A stretch of 64,000 nucleotides of DNA from Gordionus sp. m RMFG-2023 (Eukaryota; Nematomorpha; Gordioida; Chordodea; Parachordodidae). The stretch is from NCBI RefSeq assembly GCF_954871325.1, contig NC_088775.1, positions 77,477,561-77,541,560 on the forward strand. Direction: 5' to 3'. Position 1 is the stretch's first letter. Every line of letters starts with the position of its first letter. The translations under genes and the position numbers were made by a program. The notes beneath the pieces were generated by a model. The model was not told the DNA's origin. It saw only the letters and a program-made list of their open reading frames with translations, and searched no databases. Shown piece after piece: positions 23,801 through 35,652 of this stretch.

Positions 23801-24149
23801 TTTTTATAATTTATTACATAATTCCCAAAAAATTATTTTATTTTTTTATATATATCGGCATATGCACAATATATATGAGATTTTTTTATATATCATTGTG
23901 CGTGAGTTATTATACAAACCGGGGCACCATGTTATATATAGATAACGGTGGTAACGGTGGTGTTTTTTATTTATAATAAATTTATTCTGAAACTAAAAAT
24001 GATACTAAAAATAAATATAAAATAAGGTATATATATATATATGTATTATAAAAAAACAATTTAAACGAAATACATAGTTAAAGGCTAACATGTTTAAAAT
24101 AAAAACAATTTAAGTTAAACAAAATTTAAAAAGTCAATCTCGATTAACA
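20844..24149 (-). mobile_element. Broken Ty3/gypsy element with Asn-rich gag region (fossil)
   Basis: Minus strand. One LTR of 220 bp (23930-24149) is followed by a primer-binding site (opposite 23915-23929; TGGTGCCCCGG in sense). Then come the gag region (23158-23610), an Asn-rich nucleocapsid-like region ending in an aspartic protease signature MQVDTGSKYTII (22178-23128), reverse transcriptase (about 21228-21991) and RNase H (20844-21188). Integrase and the second LTR are not found; the left side ends near 20840. Broken, with several breaks. A solo LTR of the same family is at 10996-11206. Confidence 0.85.
23930..24149 (-). repeat. 5' LTR of the broken Ty3/gypsy element
   Basis: 220 bp, TG..CA in element sense. 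It matches the solo LTR at 10996-11206 over nearly its full length. Confidence 0.8.
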
Positions 24150-24404
24150 ATCACAAAATATGGATAGTTGGTAGTAGAGAGAGATTAATTTAAGTTATCC
24201 TAGATAAATTCTCTGAAAAGAGTATCAATAAATTAAAAAGGTGAAAATAATAATAAACAGACACCTCCGCCGAAGGGGGCGGAATTTTTTAGGGGGGTAG
24301 GCAAAGGTTTTTGAAGGGGGTTTACATCCAGTGAAAATCCTGTCATGTAGAAGCTGGGATGATAAATAGAATACATAAATGAGAATTATCAAGCCATTAA
24401 ATTT
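24150..24404. other. Spacer with a GC-rich transposon-end scrap
   Basis: 'cacctccgccgaagggggcg' and 'ttaggggggtaggcaaagg' at about 24261-24310 look like the GC-rich end of a DNA transposon. There is no partner and no gene. Confidence 0.35.
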
Positions 24405-25223
24405 CTGAACCAAATCTGTATAGGGGTCAATATTAGATGCATATTTTTAATAGTTGAGAGACTATCATCAAAAAATTTGTTTTATATTTTTTCTTTGTTC
24501 ATTATTAATAATGACAAATTAATCAATATTTGCACAATTATTAAAAGGAATTAAGACAGGGCCAGTTACCTAAAATAAAATTATAAATAAGGCACTGAAC
24601 CTGTAGAGGAGTTAATATCAGGTATCTTTCTAGTATTTCCAGGGCTATCATCAAATATAACAAAAGATCTAAAACAGGTTATTTAAATGTAAGAAAGTGT
24701 TATATGAAAAAAATTCATATTTTTAGTATGTATAAATATATATGCATATATAGAGAACTGCAAAGTAATTTTTTCGCAACCCGAGCCCGACCCGAGCCCG
24801 AATTTAAAATTTTTTTTTGTCCGAGCCCGACCTGAGCCCGAGCACACATTTTTTAATCCAACCCGACCCGAGCCCGACCCGAATAAAATTTTGCAATTTA
24901 AGTTTTAATATTATAATAACCAAAAAAAAATTTATGTGTATTTATTCAGTTCAGCCACCTTAAATAAAAGTTTATTTGACGGCCATAATCTATTCAAGAT
25001 ATATATTAAGTTGCATTTTATTAAATTTGTAAAAAATATTATAAAACGATTAATATACAAGCGAATTTAAAAATTATAACGATTATATAATACAATAAGC
25101 ATCATTTATGCGAATATAGATATGATGTAAAAGTTAATAAATATATAAAAAATATAATGAACATATTATTTTATATATTGACCTCATCAAATAATTTATT
25201 GCGAATACCATCAGCAGTATCTT

Positions 25224-25772
25224 TTAAATTTCTAGAAATTGTCGTAGGATTTGGAATGATGCTTTTAACATCAATATTTCCATATATTGACCAATTTTGG
25301 CAAAATATTGGCAACAATCAACAAAGCCTTCCCCATGAATTGTATCAAATGATCTCAAATCACGTCCACAAAACATAGTAAGCACCTTTGTGCACTCTTT
25401 TTTCAATTTTGTACAACTTTTAAGTTTTTTCGGATCAGTACCAAAAAGACTATCAATTGTTAATTGTGTCTTTTTACTCTCTGCTGTTGTACTTGTATTT
25501 GTATATACACATTTATGTCTTTTAAGTTGATTTGTGCCTAAAATAATTTAATAAGATCATATTTTATGTATAAATATCTAACCTGTTGTTATTGAATTAT
25601 ATACGTAAATAAATTTGCATATAATACAAATGACATAATTAAGCTTTTCTTTATTTTCATCATATATAAATGAAAATTTCTTCCATACATCGGATTTTCC
25701 ATTAAGATTCTCCCTTACTTCATACTCTTTTGTCTTGATTTTTTCACCAATTCTTTTTAATTTTGCATCCAT
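25224..25772 (-). pseudogene. hAT transposase N-terminal part (BED-type zinc finger), with a 45-bp intron
   Basis: The first exon runs from ATG 25772 to 25583 and the second from 25537 to 25224. They are separated by a 45-bp GT..AG intron (25538-25582). The first exon encodes SDVWKKFSFIYDENKEKLNY and the zinc ligands CIIC. The second starts with a QLKRHKC-like ligand pair and contains MFCGRDLRSFDTIHGEGF, a segment typical of hAT transposases after the BED finger. It stops at 25224, so the catalytic and dimerisation parts are missing. Confidence 0.75.
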
Positions 25773-25824
25773 TGAGATAATTTTTTAATGTGGCTGTGTC
25801 TAAAATCTAAAAAAAATATTTAAA

Positions 25825-27491
25825 ATGAATACTATAAAATTAGCATATGGAAAATTTAATATCATCAAGTTCTGGAAGTATTTTCTATTTAATATTTATA
25901 AAATTTATATAGGTGAAGTAGATTTTGAGTCAGATGATGATTATTTGTATAACAGCAGTCACAACTCTGAGACAGAAAAGGACAATATAGATAGTGATGT
26001 GTGTGAAGATAGCTATAAATATTGTTTTGTTAAAGTAAAAAATGCTAGTCTTTAATAAATTATATAAAAATATGAAGGTAAAGATGGAAAAACTAAATGG
26101 AATATGGAATGCCCTACACAAAAAAGGACAAGATCCCATAATATAATATGTTTGCCAGGGGTTAAATCTCATGCAAAATCACCATTAGAAAGCCTCAAAT
26201 TATTCATTTCACCTAATATTACAGATTTAGTTTTATAATATACAAATCAAAAGATTGAGTCCATTGAAAAAGATGACTGTTTATCATGCCAAAATGGATG
26301 AAAATGAATTGAATGCCTTAGTTGGTTTGCTAATGATAGCCGGAGTTTATAAATCCAGTCATCAAAATATAAGAGATTTATGGAATAAGGATGGATTTGG
26401 TGTTGATATATTTAGATATACTATGAATATAAATAGATTCCAATTTCTATTGAAAGTGTTTAGATTTGATGATATGAATACAAGAAATACAAGGAAAGCA
26501 CTTGATAAAGCCACACATATTAGAGAAATTTTTGATATTTTTAATGATAATTGCAATAATACTATTCTGTTAGACAATATGTTACTATTGATGAAATGCT
26601 TCCTGCATTCAAAGGAAAATGTCCATTTAGGCAATATATGCCAAATAAACCATCAAAATATGGTCTGAAAATATATGCTCTAGTTGATTCTAGAACTTTT
26701 TATACATTAAAAACAGAATTATATACTGGCAAAATCAGCCAGAAGGGCCATATAAATTGTCAAACAAGCCATTTGATGTAGTTGAAAGACTAATTCAACC
26801 AATTTCAAAAAGTAATAGAAATATTACAATGGACAATTGGTTTACTATCTATGAATTAGCTAATTATTTAATATCTTCACATTCCCTAACAATAGTAGGG
26901 ACTATTAAAAAAAATAAAAAGCAGTTACCTGCATTATTTTTTAATAAAAAAAGAGATATATATTCAAGTTTATTTGGATCAAAGAAAATACTACTATAGT
27001 TTCATATATACCAAAAAGGTATAAGAATGTAGTGTTGCTTTCAACACTACATTATGATAATAAAATTGATGTAACAACTGGTGAATTGTTAAAACCAGAA
27101 ATTATGTCAAAATTTTACATATTTGATGATTAATATTTTTTTTGATATATGATATTTTTTTATAAAATTTATGTAATTATCATTATTCAACATTGATTTA
27201 ATAAAATTTGAATTTTTTGAATTTTATTTAGTGATAATAAAATAATTAAAGGAAGTACTGAAAAAGAAAATTTTATTTCAGTAATTTTAGGAAAATTTGT
27301 CTAACTTTTTTTTGGAAGTAAATATTAATCTAAGATTTTGTATTTATTATCTCCAATATTTTTTAAATATATACTCAAAATTTTATATCTCAATTTTTAA
27401 TATGTTTTGAGATATATCTAATCAAAATTTGGGGTAAAATAGACCCCACCTTTGTAGTTAAGGGAGTTTTTTCTACCTTTGTAGTGAAAGG
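25825..27491 (+). pseudogene. Decayed piggyBac transposase
   Basis: The order of blocks follows piggyBac transposases. There is an acidic N-terminal region (DFESDDDYLYNSS, SETEKDN), then an RSHNIICLPGVKSHAKSPLE block, MDENELNALVGLLMIAGVYKS (26255-26668), the 'DNMLL…FKGKCPFRQYMPNKPSKYGLK' region and ITMDNWFTIYELA (26757-26999). These lie in different frames with stops, so it is dead. The right terminus is aaaggTTAA at 27487-27495, with inverted-repeat words (ctttgtagt) just inside. I could not find the left terminus. Confidence 0.85.
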
Positions 27492-27957
27492 TTAAAACAA
27501 ATGTTAAAAAAGACAATGTATAGGCTAGATAAATAATAAATAAAACTTACATAAAATATGTCTTATCTTGTAATTTACGAGAAACACAATTTAGTAATAA
27601 AATGGTTTGGTATCCGGTTGTTAGGTTTATAAAATAATAATTAATAATGACATGACATGTTAATATGATTGACATTTTAATCCTAAAATGTGATAAATAT
27701 TAAATAATATGATTTTATAATTAATATTATAAATTATACTAACTATTTAAGATATTAATATTATTATATATATTTTCGGGTCGGGTCGGGCTACGGACAG
27801 CCCGTGCAGTTCTCTATGCATATATAGATGACTTACATTATTTTATATGGTTAGTAGATTTATCATGATATCTGGAACGTTTATTTTGTTGATTAACTCG
27901 TCATCTTTTTCTTTGTTTATCATTAATGACAGATAAATCAAAATTTGTACAATCATA

Positions 27958-28170
27958 TGTTGTATTATAATAAATATTTATTTATTATAAAAAATAATTG
28001 ATAAAAAAAATAATATTAAAAAGAAATATATTATATTTTGTAAAAATCGGCGTTTATTGATTATTATTTTTATGTTGTAAAATTGTGAAAAGAAATAAAA
28101 TATTTAAAGTGTGAAAAATCTATTCTCAGAATTTTATAATTCAGAAACTTCTTTCTTTTCCTTCTTGACA
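27958..28170 (+). repeat. 5' LTR
   Basis: 213 bp, TG..CA. It pairs with 33967-34179. Confidence 0.85.
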
Positions 28171-28562
28171 GTTTGGTGCTGTTTATTTTTTTTATTCAAC
28201 CAACGGAGAAGATATCTGGAGAAGAGTGGACGCAGTGTATTAATAAAATATACAATCAAGGTGGAAAATAAAAATTCATAAAGGTAAAATATTTTTCTTT
28301 ATTGAAATTTAATGTATTATCTAACAATTTTGTTAACAATAATAGCTTTAACATATTTTTTTTTCATTTAGAATTATAAAGATTTTTATAATAAAGTTTT
28401 TAATAAATTAATTATAATTACACAAAAATTTGAATAAATTGTAAGGTAAATTAAAAAAATAAATAAATAATGTTTAACAAAAAAGTTATAAGAGCTTATA
28501 ATTATATAGAAATCAGAAATTTGTCTCAATGTATTTATTTAGTATTAGTTTTAGGTCTAATA

Positions 28563-30702
28563 CAGTCAAAACCTTTTAATTGCATATCGCTTAAGTGCAA
28601 AAACTTTTAAATGTGAAAAAACCCCGCGATTTTGATAAAAATTACTATGGCATATTGTTAAATTACATTTATAATTGCGAATCGGTTAATTGCGAAATAT
28701 CGGTTAATTGCGAATTTTGTCAGGTCCCATTTATATGACAATAACGTTAATTTAATCGGATAAGTGAAAAAATAAAAAAATTTTATCGAAATAAATTATT
28801 CGTGATTTTTTTTACATGAACTGCACCTTTAACTTTTTTTAATACAAATTTTATTATATATAGAATTAAGCAAAATGTTAAGATAATAATTAATTACAAA
28901 CATAAAAATTATAAGAATTCATGAATTTTCATATTATATTGAAAAAAAATTATATTTTCAGAAATAACCATAACATTGTTTATTAAATCTCAATTCTTAT
29001 TTTAAAAAGATATTAAGTATCTCAAATTTCTTCAGATATATTTTACCAATTTCATCCTAATGATGACTAGGCCCAATTTATAATTCATATTGTTATGAAT
29101 GACCAAAACTTTCAATTTTATTTAAACAAAGGAAGAGTTTGGCTAGATTCTGGAGTAAATAATTATATTTTCTAGCTTAGGGAATCTTGGTCCCTTAGAT
29201 GATGTGCTGTAGTTGTATATTTTTACATTAACTTTATATAATATTCAATGTCAATAAAATAATATTTAAATGTTAGATTCGTATATTTTATATTTAGTTT
29301 TATATAATATCATGACATTTTTATAAGTTATGCATGTCGAATATAAAATGAATTAAATGACAATCAATTAATCTGGAAAATTTTATGAAAAGATACACAA
29401 AATATTTTTATTAAATTTTACATTATTTTATAATTGTGATGCATGTATGTATAATAAAATAAGTTAAATAATATATTATATTAATAAAGCATTAATAAAC
29501 TTTCATTCTAACATGGCCTGTTTATACTTTTACATTTATAATATTAGACATAAATTTATTTTAAAAAGATTAGATAATATAGAAGGTAATTAAAGTTCTG
29601 AAATGGTGAAGGAAATCTAGAGATCTTATAATTTAATAAAAACCAGGTATTTGTGGATATATATTTTTTGAATAGGCAGAGAATTTCAAATCAAATATGT
29701 GAATTAAAATACGACACTTTTAATAAATTTTAATTTTCAAGCCTAACCTTTAAAATATATTTTTTTAATTACTTAACATTTAAAATTAAGTTATGTAAAT
29801 TAAAATAAGCACCATCTTGTCAGTTTGTAAATTTGTAAAATTCTGAGAAGATTATTATTTTCCTGGATTGCTCTCTGATAAAAATTGTAAATATCATTAT
29901 TAGTTATATTATTTAAAACTTTTTAAATAAAAATTGCAAATTAAGAAAACCAGCAAAAAAATGTTTTGCTTCTTTTTTACTAAAATAAATATAATTTTAT
30001 GTTTGAAACAGAACAATTAGAATTGAAATAAATGAGCTATTGTTGAGCTTAAAAAAATTAGGATAGGCTTTTTTTTAATAAAATAAAATTTATTATAAAC
30101 CTGTCTTTATTTTATTGGCATATATTTACAATTAATTGATATAAATTTGTAGTTATATATATGAAATCAAATATTTATATTTTTCGAATTGAACAATTTT
30201 TTGTGAATTTGAATTGCTTGTAGAAGTGTTTCACATTTATAAGTATGGGTTACCAAGAAAAATTATTAGCTTGTCTATTGTTGTTCTACCTATTATTCGA
30301 TTTATTTCTCAAAAAATGGAAACATTTAAATATATTTTTAAATATAGCGATTTATATGTGAAAATGAAATGTGAAAAAATGTTATTAACAAATATTACGC
30401 CTGCAACAAAAACATATGTTAACATACTAGATAAATTTTAAAAATTGATTTTTTTTATTCGTTTTATAACTTATTTAAATTTAAATATATAGTTGGTACA
30501 TTAACTAAAAAATGTATTTATTACAAAGTTTGATAGTTTGTATGCTTAAAAAGTATAAAGATGATAAATATTTCATAAAAAACAAACAGATTTTTAATAA
30601 ATAAATTATTGATTTTTAATCGTATAATTGCGAAAAATCGGATAATTGCGAATTTTTTAAATATTTTGCTCCCAAGCTTTCGCAATTAAACGGTTTTGAC
30701 TG
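28563..30702. mobile_element. Tc1/mariner-type (pogo-like) element, 2.1 kb, no recognisable transposase
   Basis: The inverted ends cagtcaaaaccttttaattg / caattaaacggttttgactg are flanked by TA on both sides (28561-28562, 30703-30704). 'ggttaattgcgaa' words recur just inside both ends. This terminus style is known from pogo/Tigger elements. The interior is A+T-rich. An open stretch near 30214-30441 matches no DDE domain I know. It inserted between the 5' LTR and gag of the surrounding LTR element, so it is younger than that element. Confidence 0.82.
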
Positions 30703-33700
30703 TATTAAATATTTATATTTGGTTTAAATAAAGAGGTGAATAAAATAAGATTGTTAAAACAAGATTGGGAAAATGAAAGAAAAGATATAGAAGAATTGAA
30801 AAGAAAAAATAAAGAAAAATTGGATAAAATTGAATTAGAAAAAAAGGAAAAAGAAATATTGAAAGTAGAAATGACAGAAATGAAAATAAAGATAAAAGAA
30901 TTGGAAGAGGAAAATTTAAAAAAAAGAATAGAGCGAGATTATGAAAAAAATACAGAGGAAGATAGTGATAGAATGGAATATAGAAGGAATCAATGGAATA
31001 GGGCGGGGAAAAATAGAGCATGTTATAATTGTGGGAAATATGGTCATATAAGAAGATAATGTAATGAAGGGATAAATCAAAAAATATTACCATTAGTTTG
31101 TAAAAGATGTGGAAATAAGGGTCATCATGCTGAGGATTGTTACTACACAAATTATTAAATGAAAAACAAAAAATTACAGCTGCATGTGAAAATTGTGGAA
31201 AGTTTGGGCATAGTTAGAATAAGTGTTATAAAAATCAGCAAGGAAATTCCAAAGCACTTCCAGCGGTGGAATATAAAAAAAATGCAGGGAATATATTTAT
31301 GAAAAAAGAAATGTGGAAGATATAACATGTTTTAAATGTCGTAATATTGGTCATTATGCGAGAGATTGTACAGTAGAATGACTGTATAATAGTGAAATAA
31401 AAACATGTGGAGGAGTTACAACAAAAAAACGGTTGGATCTATTGAAAGAAAATATATATAAAAATAAGATAAATGATCATAATGAAATAGAAAAAAAAAA
31501 TGAAGGAAATGTAAATAACACTTATGGGATTTATAAAAATATGTTGGAAAATGAAACACGAAAGAATATACATATTAGTAATTTACCGATTTTAAAGTTG
31601 GAAGATAATAAAAATTTTATTAAATGTCCAAGAGTTAAAGTGAATGTAGGAAATAAAGAAATTTTGATGTTATCGGATACAGGGGCAACAATATCTGTAA
31701 TGGGGCATGATGAATTTTACAAATTATGGCCGAATGAACTCATAATTAAAGATAAAATGAGAGTAAAACAATTGAATGTATCTGAAATTATGGTATTGGG
31801 AAAAGTAAATTTACCGGTATTAATAAATAATGAATTAATAAATTTGGATCTTTGGATATTGAAAGGAAAGTTTTGGGATGAAATTGGATATCAAAATTTG
31901 GATTCGAAAATATTTTGCTGAATATATTTCAAGAGAAAAATGATAATAAAAATATTGAAGTATTAAAAAAATTTGTAAAAAAGTCAAATGTTAAAACTCG
32001 GGAAATAAATTGTTGAAAAATGAAATTTTAGAGAATAGGGCAAATAATAATCAAGAAATTTGTGATAATAAAGAAAATGAATTTTTGGAAAATAAAATGC
32101 TATAAAAAATTTATTAAATAATTGTGGGGAAATTCAGAAAAATGAAGAAATTATGAGTGATAAAATGGGTCAGGAAAAACTTAATATTTTGGATAATAAA
32201 ATTGACATAAGTATAATACCTAATATTATTATTAAAAAATATATTGATTTGGAGTTAATAATATTTCAGTTGATTTGGAAGTTAATAATATTTTGGAAAA
32301 TCCAGAAATTGAAAAAAAATATTGACTTGAAAATTGATAATATTTCAGTTGATTTGGAAGTTATTTATATTTTGGAAAATCCAAAAATTGAAAAAAATAT
32401 TGACTTGGAAATTGATTATTTCGGTTGATCTGAAAGTTGATAATATTTTGGGAATTGATGATGAAAATTTTAATTTGGTAATAGACAATGAAATAATTTC
32501 AGGGAAATCGAGGATGATAAATAACTATATAAAATGTGATCAAATTTATAAAGACTCAAATTTGGAGAGGGAAAAATTACCTGTATCGAAAAATTTTCCG
32601 GTGAAATTGGTGAGGAAAAAATTAAAAAATGAAAATGTGGTAGAAGAAGGAGAAAGAATTTAGTTCTACTAAGGAATGATATGATTGATTTAAAGAATAA
32701 ATATAAAAATTTATTGATGAAAAATTGGGCTGTGTCGTAGATTATAAGGTAGATATTTGCTTAAAAGAAAGTGGAGGATAATAAGAGGTTCAAAAAACAT
32801 AAGAAGTAATGGGGAACAAGAAGGGTATAAAATTGTAGTGAGGAAGAATTTGAGAATGCGTATATGAGGAATATAAACACTAATTATCTGAGGGAATTGT
32901 AGAATTATATAATATATTTTTTTTGACGGGTAAAATAATTATGGATCGCTTAGTCCAATTGTAAAATGTTAGATGAATTAAAAGTTTGATAGTTCTTGTG
33001 GAATGAAGAAAATAGTGTATTAAATATTAATATTGTAAAATTTGATTAATGTTATTGTTAATGTTGTTAATGAGGCAGTTGTTTTATTTTTTTCAAAAAA
33101 TGTTATAGTAATAAAATCATGAAGTAAAATATGTGGGTCAATTGGTTATGGTATTAGAAAGGTCATTGTATTGAAGTTTAACGTGTTTTATTTTTTTATT
33201 ATTTATGGTAAAAAGGATGGGAAGATAAAGTATTTATCTGAGTTGGGATGTAATAAGTTTGTTAAAATTGTTGGTTATAAAAGTAAATAATTATTAAAGA
33301 ATTAAGAAGTAAAAATAGAAGATTATAAAAAATGTGAGCGGTATTGAGAAGAGAAGAAACGTAAATTGCGAAAAAGCCACTGGTAGTGAAATAGAGAAAT
33401 AATTAGAAATATAAGGGTAAGAGAATAAAGAAATAATAAAATGAAAATAATAGGGTTGTTGTTTGTGTAATGGTTCATTATGTTAAAAAATGGGGGTATT
33501 TTAAATATGTTGTTAAAGCGATTAAGAAAAAAATTTTGACTTACTTTGTGTAATATTCTGTGTAATTAACTAAATTATTTACAATGATGTATTGGATCTA
33601 TGATACATTGACCATTAAAATTTAATGATAAACAACAACGCTGGATAAGGATACCGAGCTTAGAATATAATGATCATGACTGACCAATGATGCAATGGAT

Positions 33701-33966
33701 AAATCAAGCTATGACTCATTAACCAAGATAATTTTTGATAACAACCAAAACAATTGTTTAATCAAATATCAAATCGTCATATACGTCAGAAATGAACGAT
33801 ACAATAATATCAAGAAAATATCAACGATATGAAGTTTCGCTCAACGTCGATATCAAGAGAATTTCAATGATGCGAAGTTTTGGTTCAAAAGAATCTAGAA
33901 AAAATATTCATAAATTATAGTTATGATGATAAAATGTGGCATGTACTACCTTGAAAGGGGGTACAT

Positions 33967-34179
33967 TTGTATTATAATTAATATTTATTTATTATGTAAA
34001 AAATAATTGATAGAAAAAATAATATTAAAAAGAAATATATTATATTTTGTAAAAATCGGCGTTTATTGATTATTATTTTTATGTTGTAAAATTGTGAAAA
34101 GAAATAAAATATTTAAAGTGTGAAAAATCTATTCTCAGAATTCTATAATTCAGAACATTCTTTCTTTTCCTTCTTGACA
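33967..34179 (+). repeat. 3' LTR
   Basis: 213 bp. It follows the polypurine tract and ends in ccttcttgaca. Confidence 0.85.
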
Positions 34180-34420
34180 TCATTAAGAGTGTTTAAGATA
34201 GGAAATCTAAAACAAAAACAAAATATTTAAAAAAATAATACCTGAACCTGCATAGGAGTCAATATTGGGTTCCTCACTAGCAAAAGTTGAGATATCATCA
34301 GATATTGGAAAAGCTAAAACAGATGTAGTCTAAAATGTAAGAGTATAAGAAGAACAACATTTAAAAAAATTATTCGCATAAAGATAAATAATCATTTATA
34401 CATTTTAATATATATATATA

Positions 34421-34799
34421 TGTCCTAATTTTTAAAGGGATCATGACTATACGGGATCTTCACGGGATTTAAAGGGATAACTAAAAAATTAGATAATTAA
34501 GGAATGATAATACGGGATTATCACGTTTTAATCGTGATAAAGAGGAATCTTATTTTAAAAGCGTTTTCCACGAGTTTCGTTGCGTTTTTAATTTTCAATT
34601 TTGTTTTTTTTGGCCTTATGATATAAGATATGTCTAGTATAGGGTATCATTCGATAGCTAATCAAAAGATTTATTCAACTGGAGGTCAATCTCTGCCCCA
34701 GTGATAATACCGTATAGTTCTTTATCCTTTAAAAAATTGAAATTTTAAGAGGATCCCTTTAAATCCCGTATAATCATGATCCCTTTAAAAATTACGACA
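34421..34799. mobile_element. Inverted-repeat MITE, 379 bp
   Basis: The ends tgtcctaatttttaaaggga / tccctttaaaaattacgaca continue inward as 'tcatgactatacgggat' / 'atcccgtataatcatga'. It is flanked by (TA)n runs. There is no coding capacity. It lies between module copies. Confidence 0.85.
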
Positions 34800-35652
34800 T
34801 ATATATATATAAGATCAGTGACGAAGCGTCCACAAAAGCAAGGTTAGTATCGCTTCTCATAAAATTTTCTTTAAAATTTTTTACAAATCCTCGAGCACTG
34901 TACTCCGCTACGCTACTCTTGCTCTCTCACTCTGTTTCACAGAACAAGACACATTATCATATAGCCTAACAGAGCATAAATATTTGAGATTCTATTATGG
35001 TTAGGGCTAAGAATTGTTGGAATAAAAAAATATAGTATGTTAGCAAGTTAATAAAAATAGTGGGTTTTTTTTATCAAAAATATAGTGTATAGTTTATTTT
35101 GTGTCTCAATTAGAATAATTAAATTATATGGGATCGAGTCTTGCTCTCTGTGAAACTGATTGAAAGAGATATTGAAATATATGTGAATAAAGAGATTAAA
35201 TGATGTAGTAGTTATTTTATTATAATGTGTTTATTACACTGAACAAATAGTTTATGATCATTCAACAGACAAATCAAATAATGGAGTCCGATGTGGAATC
35301 GTAGTAAAAGTCCGGAGTTGTATATAAGATTCAGGGTGGATGCAAAAATACCGTTAATATTTTTAAAAGGAGAGATGGAGGAAAAAATATATATTCTACT
35401 TTTTTTAATAAAAAATTCCTTGTTTTTAAAAAATTAATTAAAAATTTATAATAATTGCAATTGTTATATTAAAAATATTATTTAGCTCATGAAATTTTGA
35501 TATGAAGAAGTTGATTATTGAAAAAGTATGACCACATTTTTACAAAACTTGAAAAAAGAAATCAAAACTTGCATTCGTATTTATCGATTATATAAAAGAT
35601 ATGTGTGGCTCACTAGATGTGAATTTAAATATTGTTGGTCATGAATCATGAT
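34800..35652. other. Unassigned stretch with a 30-bp inverted repeat
   Basis: Words around 34922-34952 ('ctgtttcacagaacaagac') reappear inverted at about 35139-35169 ('gtcttgctctctgtgaaact'), which suggests a small transposon. No gene and no clean termini. Confidence 0.35.

Larger units (their letters stand above)
24751..27816. mobile_element. hAT element with CCCGAGCCCG-rich ends, carrying piggyBac remains
   Basis: The ends are tagagaactgca and tgcagttctcta, with a perfect 8-bp duplication tgcatata (24743-24750, 27817-27824). Runs of 'cccgagcccgacc' lie just inside the left end, and 'gggtcgggtcgggc' lies inside the right end. It contains the N-terminal part of its own transposase (25224-25772, -) and a decayed piggyBac transposase (25825-27491, +). 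It lies inside the module array. Confidence 0.9.
27958..34179 (+). mobile_element. LTR element encoding gag-protease, split by a Tc1/mariner-type insert (fossil)
   Basis: The LTRs are 213 bp each (27958-28170 and 33967-34179) and differ at only a few positions. The flanking duplication is tcata / tcatt. A polypurine tract gaaagggggtac precedes the 3' LTR. Parts: gag region with a Lys/Glu-rich coiled-coil segment and several CCHC knuckles (about 30736-31390), aspartic protease signature LSDTGATISVMG (31433-31921), then Ile/Leu/Asn-rich degenerate sequence to 33950. No reverse transcriptase or integrase is seen. Broken, with several breaks; fairly young by LTR likeness. Confidence 0.82.

Noticed and set aside
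30214-30441. 75-codon frame inside the Tc1/mariner-type element
   Set aside because: No DDE-transposase motif, and composition fits chance. It is not called as a transposase.
30713-31150. 145-codon Phe/Leu/Tyr-rich frame (-)
   Set aside because: It is antisense to the Lys/Glu-rich gag region. The hydrophobic look is a codon shadow and not a membrane protein.
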